Source: an uncultured Bacteroides sp.
Lineage (GTDB): Bacteria; Bacteroidota; Bacteroidia; Bacteroidales; Bacteroidaceae
DNA length: 64,000 nucleotides
Assembly: GCF_910585845.1 (NCBI RefSeq)
Contig: NZ_CAJUHF010000002.1
Location: 1 to 64,000 of the forward strand
Reading direction: 5' to 3'
This document shows, in pieces, positions 42,738 to 52,391 of this stretch. The position numbers and the translations under genes were made by a program. The notes beneath the pieces were generated by a model, which worked only from the letters and a program-made list of their open reading frames with translations, made no database searches and was not told the origin of the DNA. Position 1 is the stretch's first letter. Each line of letters begins with the position of its first letter.

Positions 42738-43597
42738 TTATTCGTCCCGTGGGATGACAATCGTCATCCGCTGCAAGTCTTCTTCCTTAGAGCTTCCGCC
42801 CACCATCACTTCGTAACTGCCCGGACATACCCTTACGGTATTGGTCTGTTCGTCCCACCATTCCAATTCTTTGTCTTTCAGTTCGAACTCCACATTGACG
42901 CTCTTTCCGGCAGGGATATGTACGCGTCTGAATGCACGCAGCGTCTTGATCGGTCCTTCCGCATCGCCCTGTTTCCTGAGGTACACCTGCACAACTTCGT
43001 CTCCGTCGCGCTGACCCGTATTGGTGACAGGCACGATAAGTGTCAACGCATGCTGTCCGGCAGCAAGTTCACTCCTGTCCGATGTGGGCGTGCCATAGCT
43101 GAAGGTGGTATAGCTAAGTCCGTAGCCGAAGGGGAACAACGGTGTCTCGTGCATATAGCGGTAAGTTCTGCCCGTCATGTCATAGTCTTCGAAATCGGGC
43201 AACTGAGACACGTTGCGATAGAACGTGACCGGCAACCTTCCCGCCGGATTATACTTGCCGAACAAAACCTCGGCAACCGCCGTACCACCCTGCTGACCGG
43301 GGTACCGGCTTGTCAGATAGGGATCTTCGCCATAGGTCTCGATACCCCTACCCCAACGCGGGTCACGGTAGATGTTCACCGTAGGAGTCCACATCGTCAG
43401 TCCCTGATAGCGTTCGCGGCTTCCTTGGGAGGTATAATGGAACCGTCCATCATGAGAAGTGCCTTCTCTTCCAGCGTAAGCTCCTTCACAAGAAGCTCTG
43501 CCCTCCTTTCGGGGAACAAAGAGGCATCCTTATAGGACGGCTCTCCACAACCCGCCAGAGCAAGGAAAGGCAATAAATAAAAAAGTTTCTGTTTCAT
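42738..43597 (-). pseudogene. Collapsed GH3 beta-glycosidase gene
   Basis: The N-terminus MKQKLFYLLPFLALAGCGEP is a lipoprotein signal. After ELLVKELTLEEKALLMMDGS the gene jumps, with a frameshift near 43400, to GLTMWTPTVNIYRDPRWGRG and ETYGEDPYLT. A second deletion leads directly to AVAEVLFGKYNPAGRLPVTF and the C-terminal fibronectin-like domain ending IVIPRDE. About 285 codons remain of an ~850-aa enzyme. Both the substrate pocket and most of the second domain are gone. Confidence 0.85.
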
Positions 43598-43686
43598 ATT
43601 TTTAGAGTTCTATTAACGGAACGTCACAAAAATAGGAAACAGAAACTATAATAAGGTGGAAATATTAATTATAAATGTGTATTATT

Positions 43687-45501
43687 CTACCCTTCGTACA
43701 TTTTATCAATCAGTTCCTTGTAGTTCTGCGCCACAGCAGCACGTTTCAATTTCAGCGTGTTGGTCAGCTCGCCGCGCTCCATGCTGAAAGGTTCCGGCAG
43801 GAGGATGAAGCGCTTCACCTGTTCGTAATGGGCAAACTGCTGCTGCAAGGTGTCTATGCGTGCACGGAACAGTCCCATGATTTTGGGGTGTTGCAGCAGT
43901 TCTTCCATGTCTTTGTATTCGATGCCTTTCTCCTTGGCATACTCCTTGACGTAGCCATAGACAGGGACAATCAGGGCGGACACAAACTTGCGCTGGTCGG
44001 CAATGATGGCAATCTGGTCGATGTAGCGGTCGATCGCCAGCTTGGTCTCCAGTGCCTGCGGGCTGATGTATTTCCCGTTGGAAGTCTTGAAGAGGTCCTT
44101 GATGCGCTCCGTCAGGTAGAGATGGCCGTCTTTCAGGTAGCCGGCATCACCGGTGTGGAACCAGCCGTCCTTGTCGATGGCGGCGGCAGTGGCTTCGGCT
44201 TTCTTATAGTATCCCTTCGTGATGGTCTTTCCGCGCAGAAGGATTTCGTTCTCTTCTCCGATCTTCACCTCCACATCAGGCATCAACATACCCACCGAAC
44301 CGATCTCAAAACCCTCGCTGGGGAAACAGGATACGGTGGCCGTCGACTCCGTCAGTCCGTAGCCCACGATCATATTGATGCCGACCGAATGGACAAACTC
44401 GCATATTTCATCGGGCACGGCCGCTCCGGCGGTAGGAAAGAAGTTACCGTTTTCGATGCCGATGGTCTTCTTCAGCAGGGCGTAGACGGTCTTCTCGTAG
44501 AATTTATACTTCAGCTGGTTCATCAACGGCGGGGTCTTGCCCTTACGCAGGTAATCAATATTGTGTATCTTGCCTGTCTTGATGGCATCCAGCATCATGG
44601 CCTTCTTCAATCCGGTCGTTTGTGCAATCTTCTCCTGCACTCCGGCATATACTTTCTCCCAAAAGCGCGGCACACTGCACATCAGCGTCGGGCGTATCTC
44701 TTTGATCGTGGTCTGTATGTCTATCGGACGGAGGTTGATGCAGACCTGTACACCCTTATGGATACAGAAATAGGTCCATGCCTTCTCGAAGACGTGCGTC
44801 AGCGGAAGGAAGTTCATGGAGACGTCTTTATCGCTCATGGCTGTCAGGCGTATGTCGTGGATGCGGAATGCCTCATTGTAGTTGGAATGGTGAAGCATGA
44901 CGCCTTTCGGTTCGCCCGTCGTGCCGGATGTATAGAGGATATTGGCAAGGTCGTCGTTCGATGCGCGCGAAGTACGTTCTTCTACAATGCTGTTGTTCGG
45001 CAATCCTTTTCCGGCTTCCAGAAATTCATCGAAATAGATGGAAGTCGTATCTCTGGGGTCGCGCACCACGGCACGGTCGAAGATGATGAGCCGCTGCAAC
45101 GACTGGCAAAAGCCGAACACGCTGAAAGCTGCATCATACTGGAATTGCTCGCCCACAAAGAGATAGCGTATCTGGGCATCGTTGATGATATATTGAGCTT
45201 GTGCCGGCGAACTGGTGGCATACAGCGGTATGGTCACTGCCCGGTTGGCAAATGCCCCGAAGTCCGTATAGAGGCATTCGGGTTTATTCTGCGAGAATAT
45301 TCCGATGTTTTCTTCTTCCTGCACACCTAACTGCACGAATGCATTCGCCACTTGTCTCACAGTTTGCGAAAACTGGTTCCAAGTGACAGGTATCCATTGC
45401 GATGTCTCGTAGTCTCTGTATTTCAAGGCTACTCTATCGCCATACTTCTCTGCCCGGCGATGTACGAGGACAGATAAATGATGATAAGTCATATTATTCA
45501 T
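43687..45501 (-). CDS. Long-chain acyl-CoA synthetase (AMP-forming)
   Basis: The 604-aa ANL-superfamily enzyme activates fatty acids to acyl-CoA through acyl-AMP. Motifs are the P-loop YTSGTTGEPKGVML, VGYGLTESTATVSCFP, and DGWFHTGDAGYLKDGHLYLT with the hinge, then the lysine region TSNGKYISPQALE. It is of the FadD15-like type common in Bacteroidetes. It stands alone, with a -7 box at 45521. Confidence 0.93.
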   Translation of the reverse strand: MNNMTYHHLSVLVHRRAEKYGDRVALKYRDYETSQWIPVTWNQFSQTVRQVANAFVQLGVQEEENIGIFSQNKPECLYTDFGAFANRAVTIPLYATSSPAQAQYIINDAQIRYLFVGEQFQYDAAFSVFGFCQSLQRLIIFDRAVVRDPRDTTSIYFDEFLEAGKGLPNNSIVEERTSRASNDDLANILYTSGTTGEPKGVMLHHSNYNEAFRIHDIRLTAMSDKDVSMNFLPLTHVFEKAWTYFCIHKGVQVCINLRPIDIQTTIKEIRPTLMCSVPRFWEKVYAGVQEKIAQTTGLKKAMMLDAIKTGKIHNIDYLRKGKTPPLMNQLKYKFYEKTVYALLKKTIGIENGNFFPTAGAAVPDEICEFVHSVGINMIVGYGLTESTATVSCFPSEGFEIGSVGMLMPDVEVKIGEENEILLRGKTITKGYYKKAEATAAAIDKDGWFHTGDAGYLKDGHLYLTERIKDLFKTSNGKYISPQALETKLAIDRYIDQIAIIADQRKFVSALIVPVYGYVKEYAKEKGIEYKDMEELLQHPKIMGLFRARIDTLQQQFAHYEQVKRFILLPEPFSMERGELTNTLKLKRAAVAQNYKELIDKMYEG

Positions 45502-45520
45502 ATAATTAGTAAATACGCTG

Positions 45521-45528
45521 CAAAGGTA
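45521..45528 (-). promoter_or_regulatory. -7 promoter box for the acyl-CoA synthetase
   Basis: TACCTTTG on the minus strand, 19 bases before the ATG. Confidence 0.5.
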
Positions 45529-45669
45529 GTTGTTTCATTTGAAACTATTTCTATCTATGAGAATGAAATGTTGGGTATGTAACTTTGCAACATTTAGCAC
45601 GATTGCATAAAAGGGAATCATTATTCCATATTTTTTTTCTTTTTTCCAATCATATTCAAATATTATATA

Positions 45670-45677
45670 TACATTTG
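45670..45677 (+). promoter_or_regulatory. -7 promoter box for the porin-like gene
   Basis: TACATTTG, about 42 bases before the proposed ATA start at 45720. Confidence 0.55.
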
Positions 45678-45719
45678 CGACTGATATATTTTTAATATCA
45701 ACATAATAACTTTACTAAT

Positions 45720-46346
45720 ATAAAGAAAATTTTAGCATTAATCGCCATACTGGCGATAGGTTTAGGAAGTGCTAACGCACAAGAAAACCTCAGATGGGGT
45801 GTTACAGCAGGTATGAACGTAAGCAAATTCTCCATCAGCGGACTGGATAGCCGAATTGGTTTCCACGCAGGTGTTAAAGCCGAATTAGGATTGCCGCAAG
45901 TTACAGAAGGAGCTTACATGGATTTTGGTGCATTGCTTACTTTAAAAGGAGCAAAACTCGATGGAGGTGCCGCCGGTAACCTCAAATTCAATCCATACTA
46001 TCTTGAGGTTCCTGTACATATTGGTTATAAATATGCAGTGAATGACGATTTTACCCTGTTTGCCAATGCCGGTCCGTATGTTGCTATCGGCTTGTTCGGC
46101 AAAGCAAAAGCTAATATCAATGGTGAGCTTGGTGCTGACTTAGGCATTGACAGTTCGGCATCAGAAAACATTTTCGGAGACGATGGATTCAGACGATTCG
46201 ATCTTGGGCTGGGGCTAAAAATCGGCGCTGAGTTCAGCAAAAAATATCAGGTATCTTTCGGTTATGATTTCGGCTTGATTGAAACAGCGAAAGATTCAGG
46301 CATCAAGAACAGAAACCTGATGATTTCCATAGGACTAATGTTCTAA
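45720..46346 (+). CDS. Outer-membrane beta-barrel (porin-like) protein, apparent ATA start
   Basis: Read from 45720 the 208-aa protein has a complete signal peptide (KKILALIAILAIGLGSANA, cut before QENLRWG), followed by an eight-strand barrel like Bacteroidetes OmpX/PorT-type proteins (NLRWGVTAGMNVSKF, GFRRFDLGLGLKIGAEF, KYQVSFGYDFGL). The codon where ATG is expected (before AAG AAA ATT) is ATA. Between the upstream in-frame stop and the signal there is no ATG, GTG or TTG. The first in-frame ATG (45813) would remove the signal. Either AUA starts translation weakly, or the start codon has been lost by mutation. Confidence 0.7.
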   Translation: MKKILALIAILAIGLGSANAQENLRWGVTAGMNVSKFSISGLDSRIGFHAGVKAELGLPQVTEGAYMDFGALLTLKGAKLDGGAAGNLKFNPYYLEVPVHIGYKYAVNDDFTLFANAGPYVAIGLFGKAKANINGELGADLGIDSSASENIFGDDGFRRFDLGLGLKIGAEFSKKYQVSFGYDFGLIETAKDSGIKNRNLMISIGLMF

Positions 46347-46367
46347 CCGATATAGAATAATGGGAGA

Positions 46368-46395
46368 AAGGGCATCATAAATGCCCTTTTTTTGT
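46368..46395 (+). terminator. Terminator of the porin-like gene
   Basis: AAGGGCAT-CATAA-ATGCCCTT followed by T7. Confidence 0.85.
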
Positions 46396-46418
46396 ATACT
46401 TACCCTTTTGCTGCATAA

Positions 46419-47435
46419 TTACTCTTGAAGTTCCAGTAGCAGATGATGCAATGATACTTCTTTCTTTACCACCCGTTTCTCTTCATCAAGTAAATACATC
46501 ACCGGCATATCCGGCAGCAAGTAGTGTTCCTCCTTACGTATGCCACCGATATCGAAACCTGTCCGCCACGAGACAGGCAGGTCTTTCAGAGAACTTTTCC
46601 ACAAATCCCAGTCGTCTCCCACGCAGACGGCAAGCACGGTAAGTTGTCCGCTTTTCATCAGTTGTTGCAGGCGGGAAGCGGTGCGCAGAGCGTTTATGGT
46701 TTCCCGGCAGTGCAAACAGTCGGGATCGTAGAACAGCAGAAGTAACCGATGGGCAACCGGAAGGCTGTATAGGGTTTGCTGTTTGCTGTCAGGCGTGAGA
46801 TAGGTGAAGTCGGCAGCCATTGTTCCGGGACGGTTCTTCAGGGCAGCGGAAAGCAGAAAACGGAAACGCGACTTCTCGGTCTCGTCCAACAGGGAATTGC
46901 CGGTGATTTCTTCTAAAAAAGGAATGAAATGTTCTTCGTTCTGCATGGGGGAAGAGGTGGTATAGAGATACTTTTCCGCCAGTTCGGCCAGTAGCAGGTA
47001 TGCCGCTTTGTCGGTTTCTGCACGTTCCATCAATGATTTTACAGCCTCGGTGCGTGCTTCGGTTTGTGCATGGGGGAAGAGGGAGAGGAAGTTGACGAGG
47101 TTTTGCTCCATAAAAGCGGGTTGGCGGCTGCGCAAAGTGTCGGCAAAGTCCATACTATCCCAAAAATGCGACAAAAGGTAGGCGGCACGTTCGTGAGGAG
47201 TGCGCAAGGCAGAAGAAATGGTGGGCAAAGGCAGGTCGAGGGAGACGGTATCCGCAGCAGTTACAACCGGATATTGCTGGCTGTCTGCCCAAAGCGGAGC
47301 GGGCAAGAACGGAGCCGGCAAGAACGAAAATAACCGCGGCTGAATCGGGGACAGTAGGTTAGGACATGGCCTCATGTTGCCAATCGAGACAAACATGAGG
47401 CATATCGAAAGGATTAAAAAAGATCCGCGATTCAT
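46419..47435 (-). CDS. DUF5106/thioredoxin-fold envelope protein
   Basis: The 338-aa protein has an N-terminal hydrophobic leader (MNRGSFLILSICLMFVSIG). A helical DUF5106-like domain covers residues ~80-200 (AYLLSHFWDSMDFADT) and a thioredoxin-like domain lies at the C-terminus, with the dithiol CLHC in LLLFYDPDCLHCRETI. Start chosen at the ATG 47435; the frame extends back to a TTG at 47444. It is the last gene of the pilus operon, so it may handle disulfides or folding of pilus parts, but it could be an independent rider. Confidence 0.8.
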   Translation of the reverse strand: MNRGSFLILSICLMFVSIGNMRPCPNLLSPIQPRLFSFLPAPFLPAPLWADSQQYPVVTAADTVSLDLPLPTISSALRTPHERAAYLLSHFWDSMDFADTLRSRQPAFMEQNLVNFLSLFPHAQTEARTEAVKSLMERAETDKAAYLLLAELAEKYLYTTSSPMQNEEHFIPFLEEITGNSLLDETEKSRFRFLLSAALKNRPGTMAADFTYLTPDSKQQTLYSLPVAHRLLLLFYDPDCLHCRETINALRTASRLQQLMKSGQLTVLAVCVGDDWDLWKSSLKDLPVSWRTGFDIGGIRKEEHYLLPDMPVMYLLDEEKRVVKKEVSLHHLLLELQE

Positions 47436-47479
47436 ATCCACCAAATAATAATCATAATTAATTTCCTATATTATAATAA

Positions 47480-50400
47480 TCATTTTTCTACGCAACGGAT
47501 GAAGCAGGCGTCTTTTCCGGTTTGTGAAGCACTCACCCCATATGGATAAAAGTCTAAAGTGAAATAGTTGAGGTCCCATCCTATCGCCATATCGTGATCT
47601 GTCGGTTCATTGCTATTACCTTTTCTTTGGAGTTTTCCCAACCAATAAATAGCGCCCGGCCTCATATATACATCATAAAGAAGCGGAGAGTCCTTACTAC
47701 TTATATATGAGGCCGGAAGATATGTATTTCGATAAGACGCATATCTTAACACTCCCTTTCCTTTATTATACATACCACTCTTATCATTATTATCTATATC
47801 ATCATCTCTTCTATGTCCATATCCGGAAGCTCCTATAGGGAAAAATAAATTTTTTCCATTTTCCTTATTATAGATAAAACATCCTCGCATTCCACGATTA
47901 GTATTTCCATAATCATATCCATAAACCTCTGTTACATTATCAAGCGTTTCAGTACTCTCATTCCCATACAGCACTCCGTATCCTTCTGCTAAATTCTCTC
48001 CTGCATATAAAGCATAGAAATCCTCATAAGTAGCCACACGGGCATTTGCAACCTTAAGACCGTCAATAGTAGGTTCCTTGACTGCAGTGTCCCAAGGATT
48101 AAAGCTATAAAATCCTATATTATCCCACGACATTTCTGCTTTTTTTTCTGTATTATCGGTAGCTATCAATAAACTACTTGCATCATTCTCAAAACTACTC
48201 GGTTTTACATTAATCCAAGGAGTATAAGAGTTCTTATTGCTCATTGCATCAATCGGATAGTCCAGCTTATTAAACTTAAACAAGGAACCCTCTTCCAAAG
48301 GAGAGTCTGTTTCTTTTCTCTTTGTCCGTAAGTTATAAGCATGCCATTTGGTACCTGTTCCATTGAATAAGTCGTCAGGTGCATCTCCTTGCCGGACAAA
48401 AATCAGATGATAACAAGTGTAATTATGATATTCTACCCGTATGATAGCATAACGGTTTTCATCTTTTCCGCATGTACCATTAAACTTTATCTTGAAATCT
48501 ATGATTGAACCGGTTTCTCCCCTAACCGTATCGCCAGCAGTTTTCGCCTCATTGCCATCACTCAAATGAATAAAATCCTCCGTTCCGCAATACACATACG
48601 CTTTCCAAGGACCTTCTGAGGAGAATGTCTGAAATGTTGTTCCATTCTCTTTAGGAAGCCGCTTCAGCTGTACATGGAAATCACTATTGTTATCGGACTT
48701 GCGCCAAACCCCTTTAGGATTAACGATACGGCGCACTTGATAAATAACAGGATTTTTCAAATCTTTATCGTCTGCATTTGCTATAGGGTTGCCCTCAAAA
48801 TCCTTACCGTCTGTTGATATTCTCTTACCATTTGTCAATGTCACTACTATCTTGATCTCCGACCTACGTTGATAGGCTACATACGGATTGTTTCCTGTAT
48901 AACCTGTGGTTTTTATCAATTGTTTGGCACGAGTGTACATCGGCAATTGGACATGATACACGCTGTCGCCCTCATTTCGGATAAAACATTTACCATCACT
49001 AACACCATCTGTAGTTGTTTCATACCCCTTGATTTCATCAGCTTTAGGCAACTCCGCATTTTCAGGTATATATGTACGTTCTCCTCTTTTGTGCTTTTCA
49101 TAATAGTCTTTGTTCTTATCTGCTTTTACATTCAAATCTTTTGTTTTCCGAAGAGAAAGGAAACCATTCCACTGATTATCATATTGAATGTCCTTTGCTT
49201 TACAGTAATCAAAATCCGGATTAGGATTATGCGGAGCCCATCTGTTATCTAAAATTCGTGCTTCTATTTGCTTGATTCCGACACCTGTTCCTCCTGTTCT
49301 GATTTTAAGCGGAAGCATCATCGAGTGGTTGTACAAATAAGAAATATAATAAGGATTAGGCACCTCAAGACCGGGATCCGGTTCTTCATAGCTGATGTGC
49401 CAGTCTACATCATTGGCATTTTTATTGAACTTCAATGTCAGTTTGTAGTGGTGGTTACGCTCGGCATTGTAGTCGGTAGTGACATTTTTGCCCAACATGA
49501 AACGATAAATGATGTCACCGTTACTCACACGCCCCAGAATATTGGAACTGTAGTAAGCTTTCACTTCAATGTATGTGCCATAAGGTTTCTGGTCTTTGTA
49601 GAACTTAGCATCAGGGGTGTCATTCAGTCCCGGAGCATCGAGTACTCCGTCCTCGTTTTCGTCCTGACGTTTGTCCTTTCCCTCGCCTTGCATATTTTCG
49701 TAGAAATAGAGTGCATTGTTCACTTCGCCATGTGCCCACTCAGCATACTGTGACTTATTTTTTTCGTATTCCACCCTCGACACAGACACACCTTTATTCT
49801 CTTGATTAACGTAATAATATGGCTTACCCCTCGTGATACGTGCCGGCCAATGTTCGTCATAAGCTATGTCTTCGCTGACATACGTAATACTTTCGCCATT
49901 TTCTATCAGATTTCCGTAATCGTCAATATCATCCCCTGAATCTTTATTGATGGTACTGCTCTTGCCTAAATAGCACTCCGTTGGTATATCCTTGATTGTG
50001 ACAGATTTGAGATAGATGAAAACATTCTCGTTCAAATCGGATCCATCATACGCAATCGTCACTTTGGAAGCGGCACGACGTATCCAAGCGTGCAAGGATG
50101 TTGTTCCTTTGTTGATGGTCAGCAGAGGTGCATCGGAATCTGTTGATGCATCGCCAAAGAATCCGAACATTTGATTATTGGCTTCGACCTTGTCTTTGTT
50201 CCACTGGAGGGAAATGCTTTTCAGTCCGCCTACAGTCTGAATGGCTGTTGCAAGATTTGTTTCGCCGATAGCTGCTGCAAGATCCGAATCAGCAGGCGCA
50301 TCGGAAAGGTCACCCATATTGGCCACAACATAGATATAATAGCGACCATAAGGCACTGTCAGTTTGAAGTCAGCATGAGGAGTTTTTGATTCGGCAGGAG

Positions 50401-50773
50401 GAAGGTTCTTGTCTTCGCCGCCAATTGATTCGGTTTTGCCATCTGTGCGCTTTTTTTCCGAAAGCACATATTCTCCCTCATTGGGAGTTGTTGTTCCGCC
50501 AGTTGCGGGAGTTAGCGGATATTTCTTCACCAGTTTCCCCTGCTCGTCATATAGCAACACACAAAGGCTATTGATACTCTTTATTGCATCTCCCGCCGTG
50601 CGCGTAGTTCCGTTCAGCGCAGGAGTAAGGGGCTTGAATTTCACGGTGCCACTGATGACACTTTCCCCTTCACCTATGATTCCGCCACCATACAGCAGGT
50701 CGTCCTTACAGGAAGAGACGGTGCCAAGAAGCAATATGCATAAAAATATGTATGTCAAAAAGTTGCGTTTCAT
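47480..50773 (-). CDS. DUF4906-type large lipoprotein, possible pilus tip protein
   Basis: The 1097-aa lipoprotein has its lipobox at VSSC (MKRNFLTYIFLCILLLGTVS). The first ~400 residues resemble Mfa/FimA-type beta domains (KSINSLCVLLYDEQGKLVKK, YGRYYIYVVANMGDL). The rest is large and aromatic-rich, ending SASQTGKDACFIRCVE. Similar-sized DUF4906 proteins lie in Bacteroides pilus loci. Size and position downstream of the minor subunits suggest an adhesive tip, but this is inference. Two ATGs four codons apart exist; the second gives the cleaner signal. Confidence 0.75.
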   Translation of the reverse strand: MKRNFLTYIFLCILLLGTVSSCKDDLLYGGGIIGEGESVISGTVKFKPLTPALNGTTRTAGDAIKSINSLCVLLYDEQGKLVKKYPLTPATGGTTTPNEGEYVLSEKKRTDGKTESIGGEDKNLPPAESKTPHADFKLTVPYGRYYIYVVANMGDLSDAPADSDLAAAIGETNLATAIQTVGGLKSISLQWNKDKVEANNQMFGFFGDASTDSDAPLLTINKGTTSLHAWIRRAASKVTIAYDGSDLNENVFIYLKSVTIKDIPTECYLGKSSTINKDSGDDIDDYGNLIENGESITYVSEDIAYDEHWPARITRGKPYYYVNQENKGVSVSRVEYEKNKSQYAEWAHGEVNNALYFYENMQGEGKDKRQDENEDGVLDAPGLNDTPDAKFYKDQKPYGTYIEVKAYYSSNILGRVSNGDIIYRFMLGKNVTTDYNAERNHHYKLTLKFNKNANDVDWHISYEEPDPGLEVPNPYYISYLYNHSMMLPLKIRTGGTGVGIKQIEARILDNRWAPHNPNPDFDYCKAKDIQYDNQWNGFLSLRKTKDLNVKADKNKDYYEKHKRGERTYIPENAELPKADEIKGYETTTDGVSDGKCFIRNEGDSVYHVQLPMYTRAKQLIKTTGYTGNNPYVAYQRRSEIKIVVTLTNGKRISTDGKDFEGNPIANADDKDLKNPVIYQVRRIVNPKGVWRKSDNNSDFHVQLKRLPKENGTTFQTFSSEGPWKAYVYCGTEDFIHLSDGNEAKTAGDTVRGETGSIIDFKIKFNGTCGKDENRYAIIRVEYHNYTCYHLIFVRQGDAPDDLFNGTGTKWHAYNLRTKRKETDSPLEEGSLFKFNKLDYPIDAMSNKNSYTPWINVKPSSFENDASSLLIATDNTEKKAEMSWDNIGFYSFNPWDTAVKEPTIDGLKVANARVATYEDFYALYAGENLAEGYGVLYGNESTETLDNVTEVYGYDYGNTNRGMRGCFIYNKENGKNLFFPIGASGYGHRRDDDIDNNDKSGMYNKGKGVLRYASYRNTYLPASYISSKDSPLLYDVYMRPGAIYWLGKLQRKGNSNEPTDHDMAIGWDLNYFTLDFYPYGVSASQTGKDACFIRCVEK

Positions 50774-50852
50774 ATCTTCTGTCATTTTTTCGAGTATGTT
50801 TCTATGCTAAAGGAACAGTTGATTCTTTTGTATTTTCTTAGTTTCTCCTAAC

Positions 50853-52316
50853 TTAATCGTTCTTTTTGGGGTCGCCCAGTCCGAATACGGGATCCAACTC
50901 CACTGCCCAATAAGGCTCCACATCCACTTCCCAGTTGAGTGTGTAATCATTGAAACCGATATTCACTTTCACGTGCGTGTTGCGGAAAAGGGAAGCAAGA
51001 TGTTCCAGTCGGGCAGTGTACTTTAGCTTTCTCCACACCACATCGCTGTCTACCGGTTTTTCATCCAGAAATGTTTCTTTTGTATAGACGGTCAGTTCAT
51101 ATTCCTGCAATTTCAAGGAGGGATCAACTGTGCCGCCCTCTTCGGTGCCGGTAGTTGCCAGCGTACGGCTTTCGGGCAGATAGAAGGGTTCCACAGAAAC
51201 AGGTTTTGCGGCATTGCCTGCTGTTATGGCGGAAAGCGTTACCTTTTCTTTGAAGTTTACGCTGACCAAAGAACCCTCTTCACCGGATTCTCCTTCCGAA
51301 TCGTCCGTGGCCGGTATGTCATAATCAGTCAGCCATTGATACTTCTCTATATTTTTATCCTCCTCTGTCTTTTCTGCTTCTGCAACCATCCAGTTTATCC
51401 AGTCCCATTCCGTTACTTTATGGTTCATTTCCGGTAAAGATATAGCCTGCTTCCGTTTCGAATCTACCACCCAATACCGACCGTCTTCATTCCTGTTCAC
51501 ATGCGGCATCAGATACATCCGTTTATTAACGGCTTTCGTAAGGGAAAATCCGGTTACTTCGATGTTTCGCCTTGAAGAACGGTTGGCGAAACTGAAAGAG
51601 AACTTAGTGGCAGCACGTATCACGTAAAGAGGAGTCGGAATAGAAAATTCATCTTTCCCTATATCTTTTCTATTGGGTATCTCGATCTCGTACATGGCCG
51701 TCATGGGAATGCCCAAAGCAAGGTCGTATTGGTAACCACCTTCGGCATTGCTCAGGCTGAATACAAAATCATCTATCGGGGCTTTACCGGTTTCCTTGGC
51801 GGAAGTGCCGGAGGGAACTTTCGGAATAAAAGAACTGTTGCTAAAGTCGATTTTGACTCCCAGACTGTCTTTCAGCTCGGCGCAATTTGCCAACAAGTAG
51901 ATTCTTTTCCGGCAACCGGCCCGCACTTTGAAAGTATATTCGTCGGTCAACGGCAACCCGATGTTGGAAGCACCTTTCACCAAGCGGCTGTGCTCTACCA
52001 CCCATCTCTTGCCGGCAGCGTTGGTATTGCCGCCTTCCCCTTCCGAGACATCTTCTCCTTCCGGAGTGTTTTCTTCTTCCGAGGCATCATTTTCCGAGAC
52101 AATCACCACAAGCAGCTGGTTGATGCGGGCGTCATCAGGTATTTCGTCCACACGGGTAGAAACGCCTGCCACAGCGGTGTGAAAAGTGAGATATATGCTG
52201 TTCTCTTCCTCCTCTTCGTGAAGCAACTCGAAAGATTCGTTGATGCACGAAGCAAACCCCAGCAACAAAACGCACAAAAGGCCAAGTCCGATGATATATC
52301 GATGCTGTAATTTCAT
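50853..52316 (-). CDS. Pilus-associated lipoprotein (Mfa-like accessory subunit)
   Basis: The 487-aa lipoprotein has lipobox FASC (about Cys24). Early on it has the pilin-like pattern NSIYLTFHTAVAGVSTRVDE and RINQLLVVIVSE, followed by a serine/glutamate-rich insert (EENTPEGEDVSEGEGG). YTFKVRAGCRKRIYLLANC is the usual mid-domain hydrophobic strand pair. It lacks the CPHG motif of FimB/Mfa2. By analogy with type V pili (Mfa3-5) it is probably an accessory or tip-proximal subunit. Confidence 0.7.
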   Translation of the reverse strand: MKLQHRYIIGLGLLCVLLLGFASCINESFELLHEEEEENSIYLTFHTAVAGVSTRVDEIPDDARINQLLVVIVSENDASEEENTPEGEDVSEGEGGNTNAAGKRWVVEHSRLVKGASNIGLPLTDEYTFKVRAGCRKRIYLLANCAELKDSLGVKIDFSNSSFIPKVPSGTSAKETGKAPIDDFVFSLSNAEGGYQYDLALGIPMTAMYEIEIPNRKDIGKDEFSIPTPLYVIRAATKFSFSFANRSSRRNIEVTGFSLTKAVNKRMYLMPHVNRNEDGRYWVVDSKRKQAISLPEMNHKVTEWDWINWMVAEAEKTEEDKNIEKYQWLTDYDIPATDDSEGESGEEGSLVSVNFKEKVTLSAITAGNAAKPVSVEPFYLPESRTLATTGTEEGGTVDPSLKLQEYELTVYTKETFLDEKPVDSDVVWRKLKYTARLEHLASLFRNTHVKVNIGFNDYTLNWEVDVEPYWAVELDPVFGLGDPKKND

Positions 52317-52391
52317 TTGAGACGCTTTTTTCCTGATTGAAAAACTTGTTTTTAGTTTCCGTTCTCTTATTCTTTGTTCTTGTTCCCGTCT

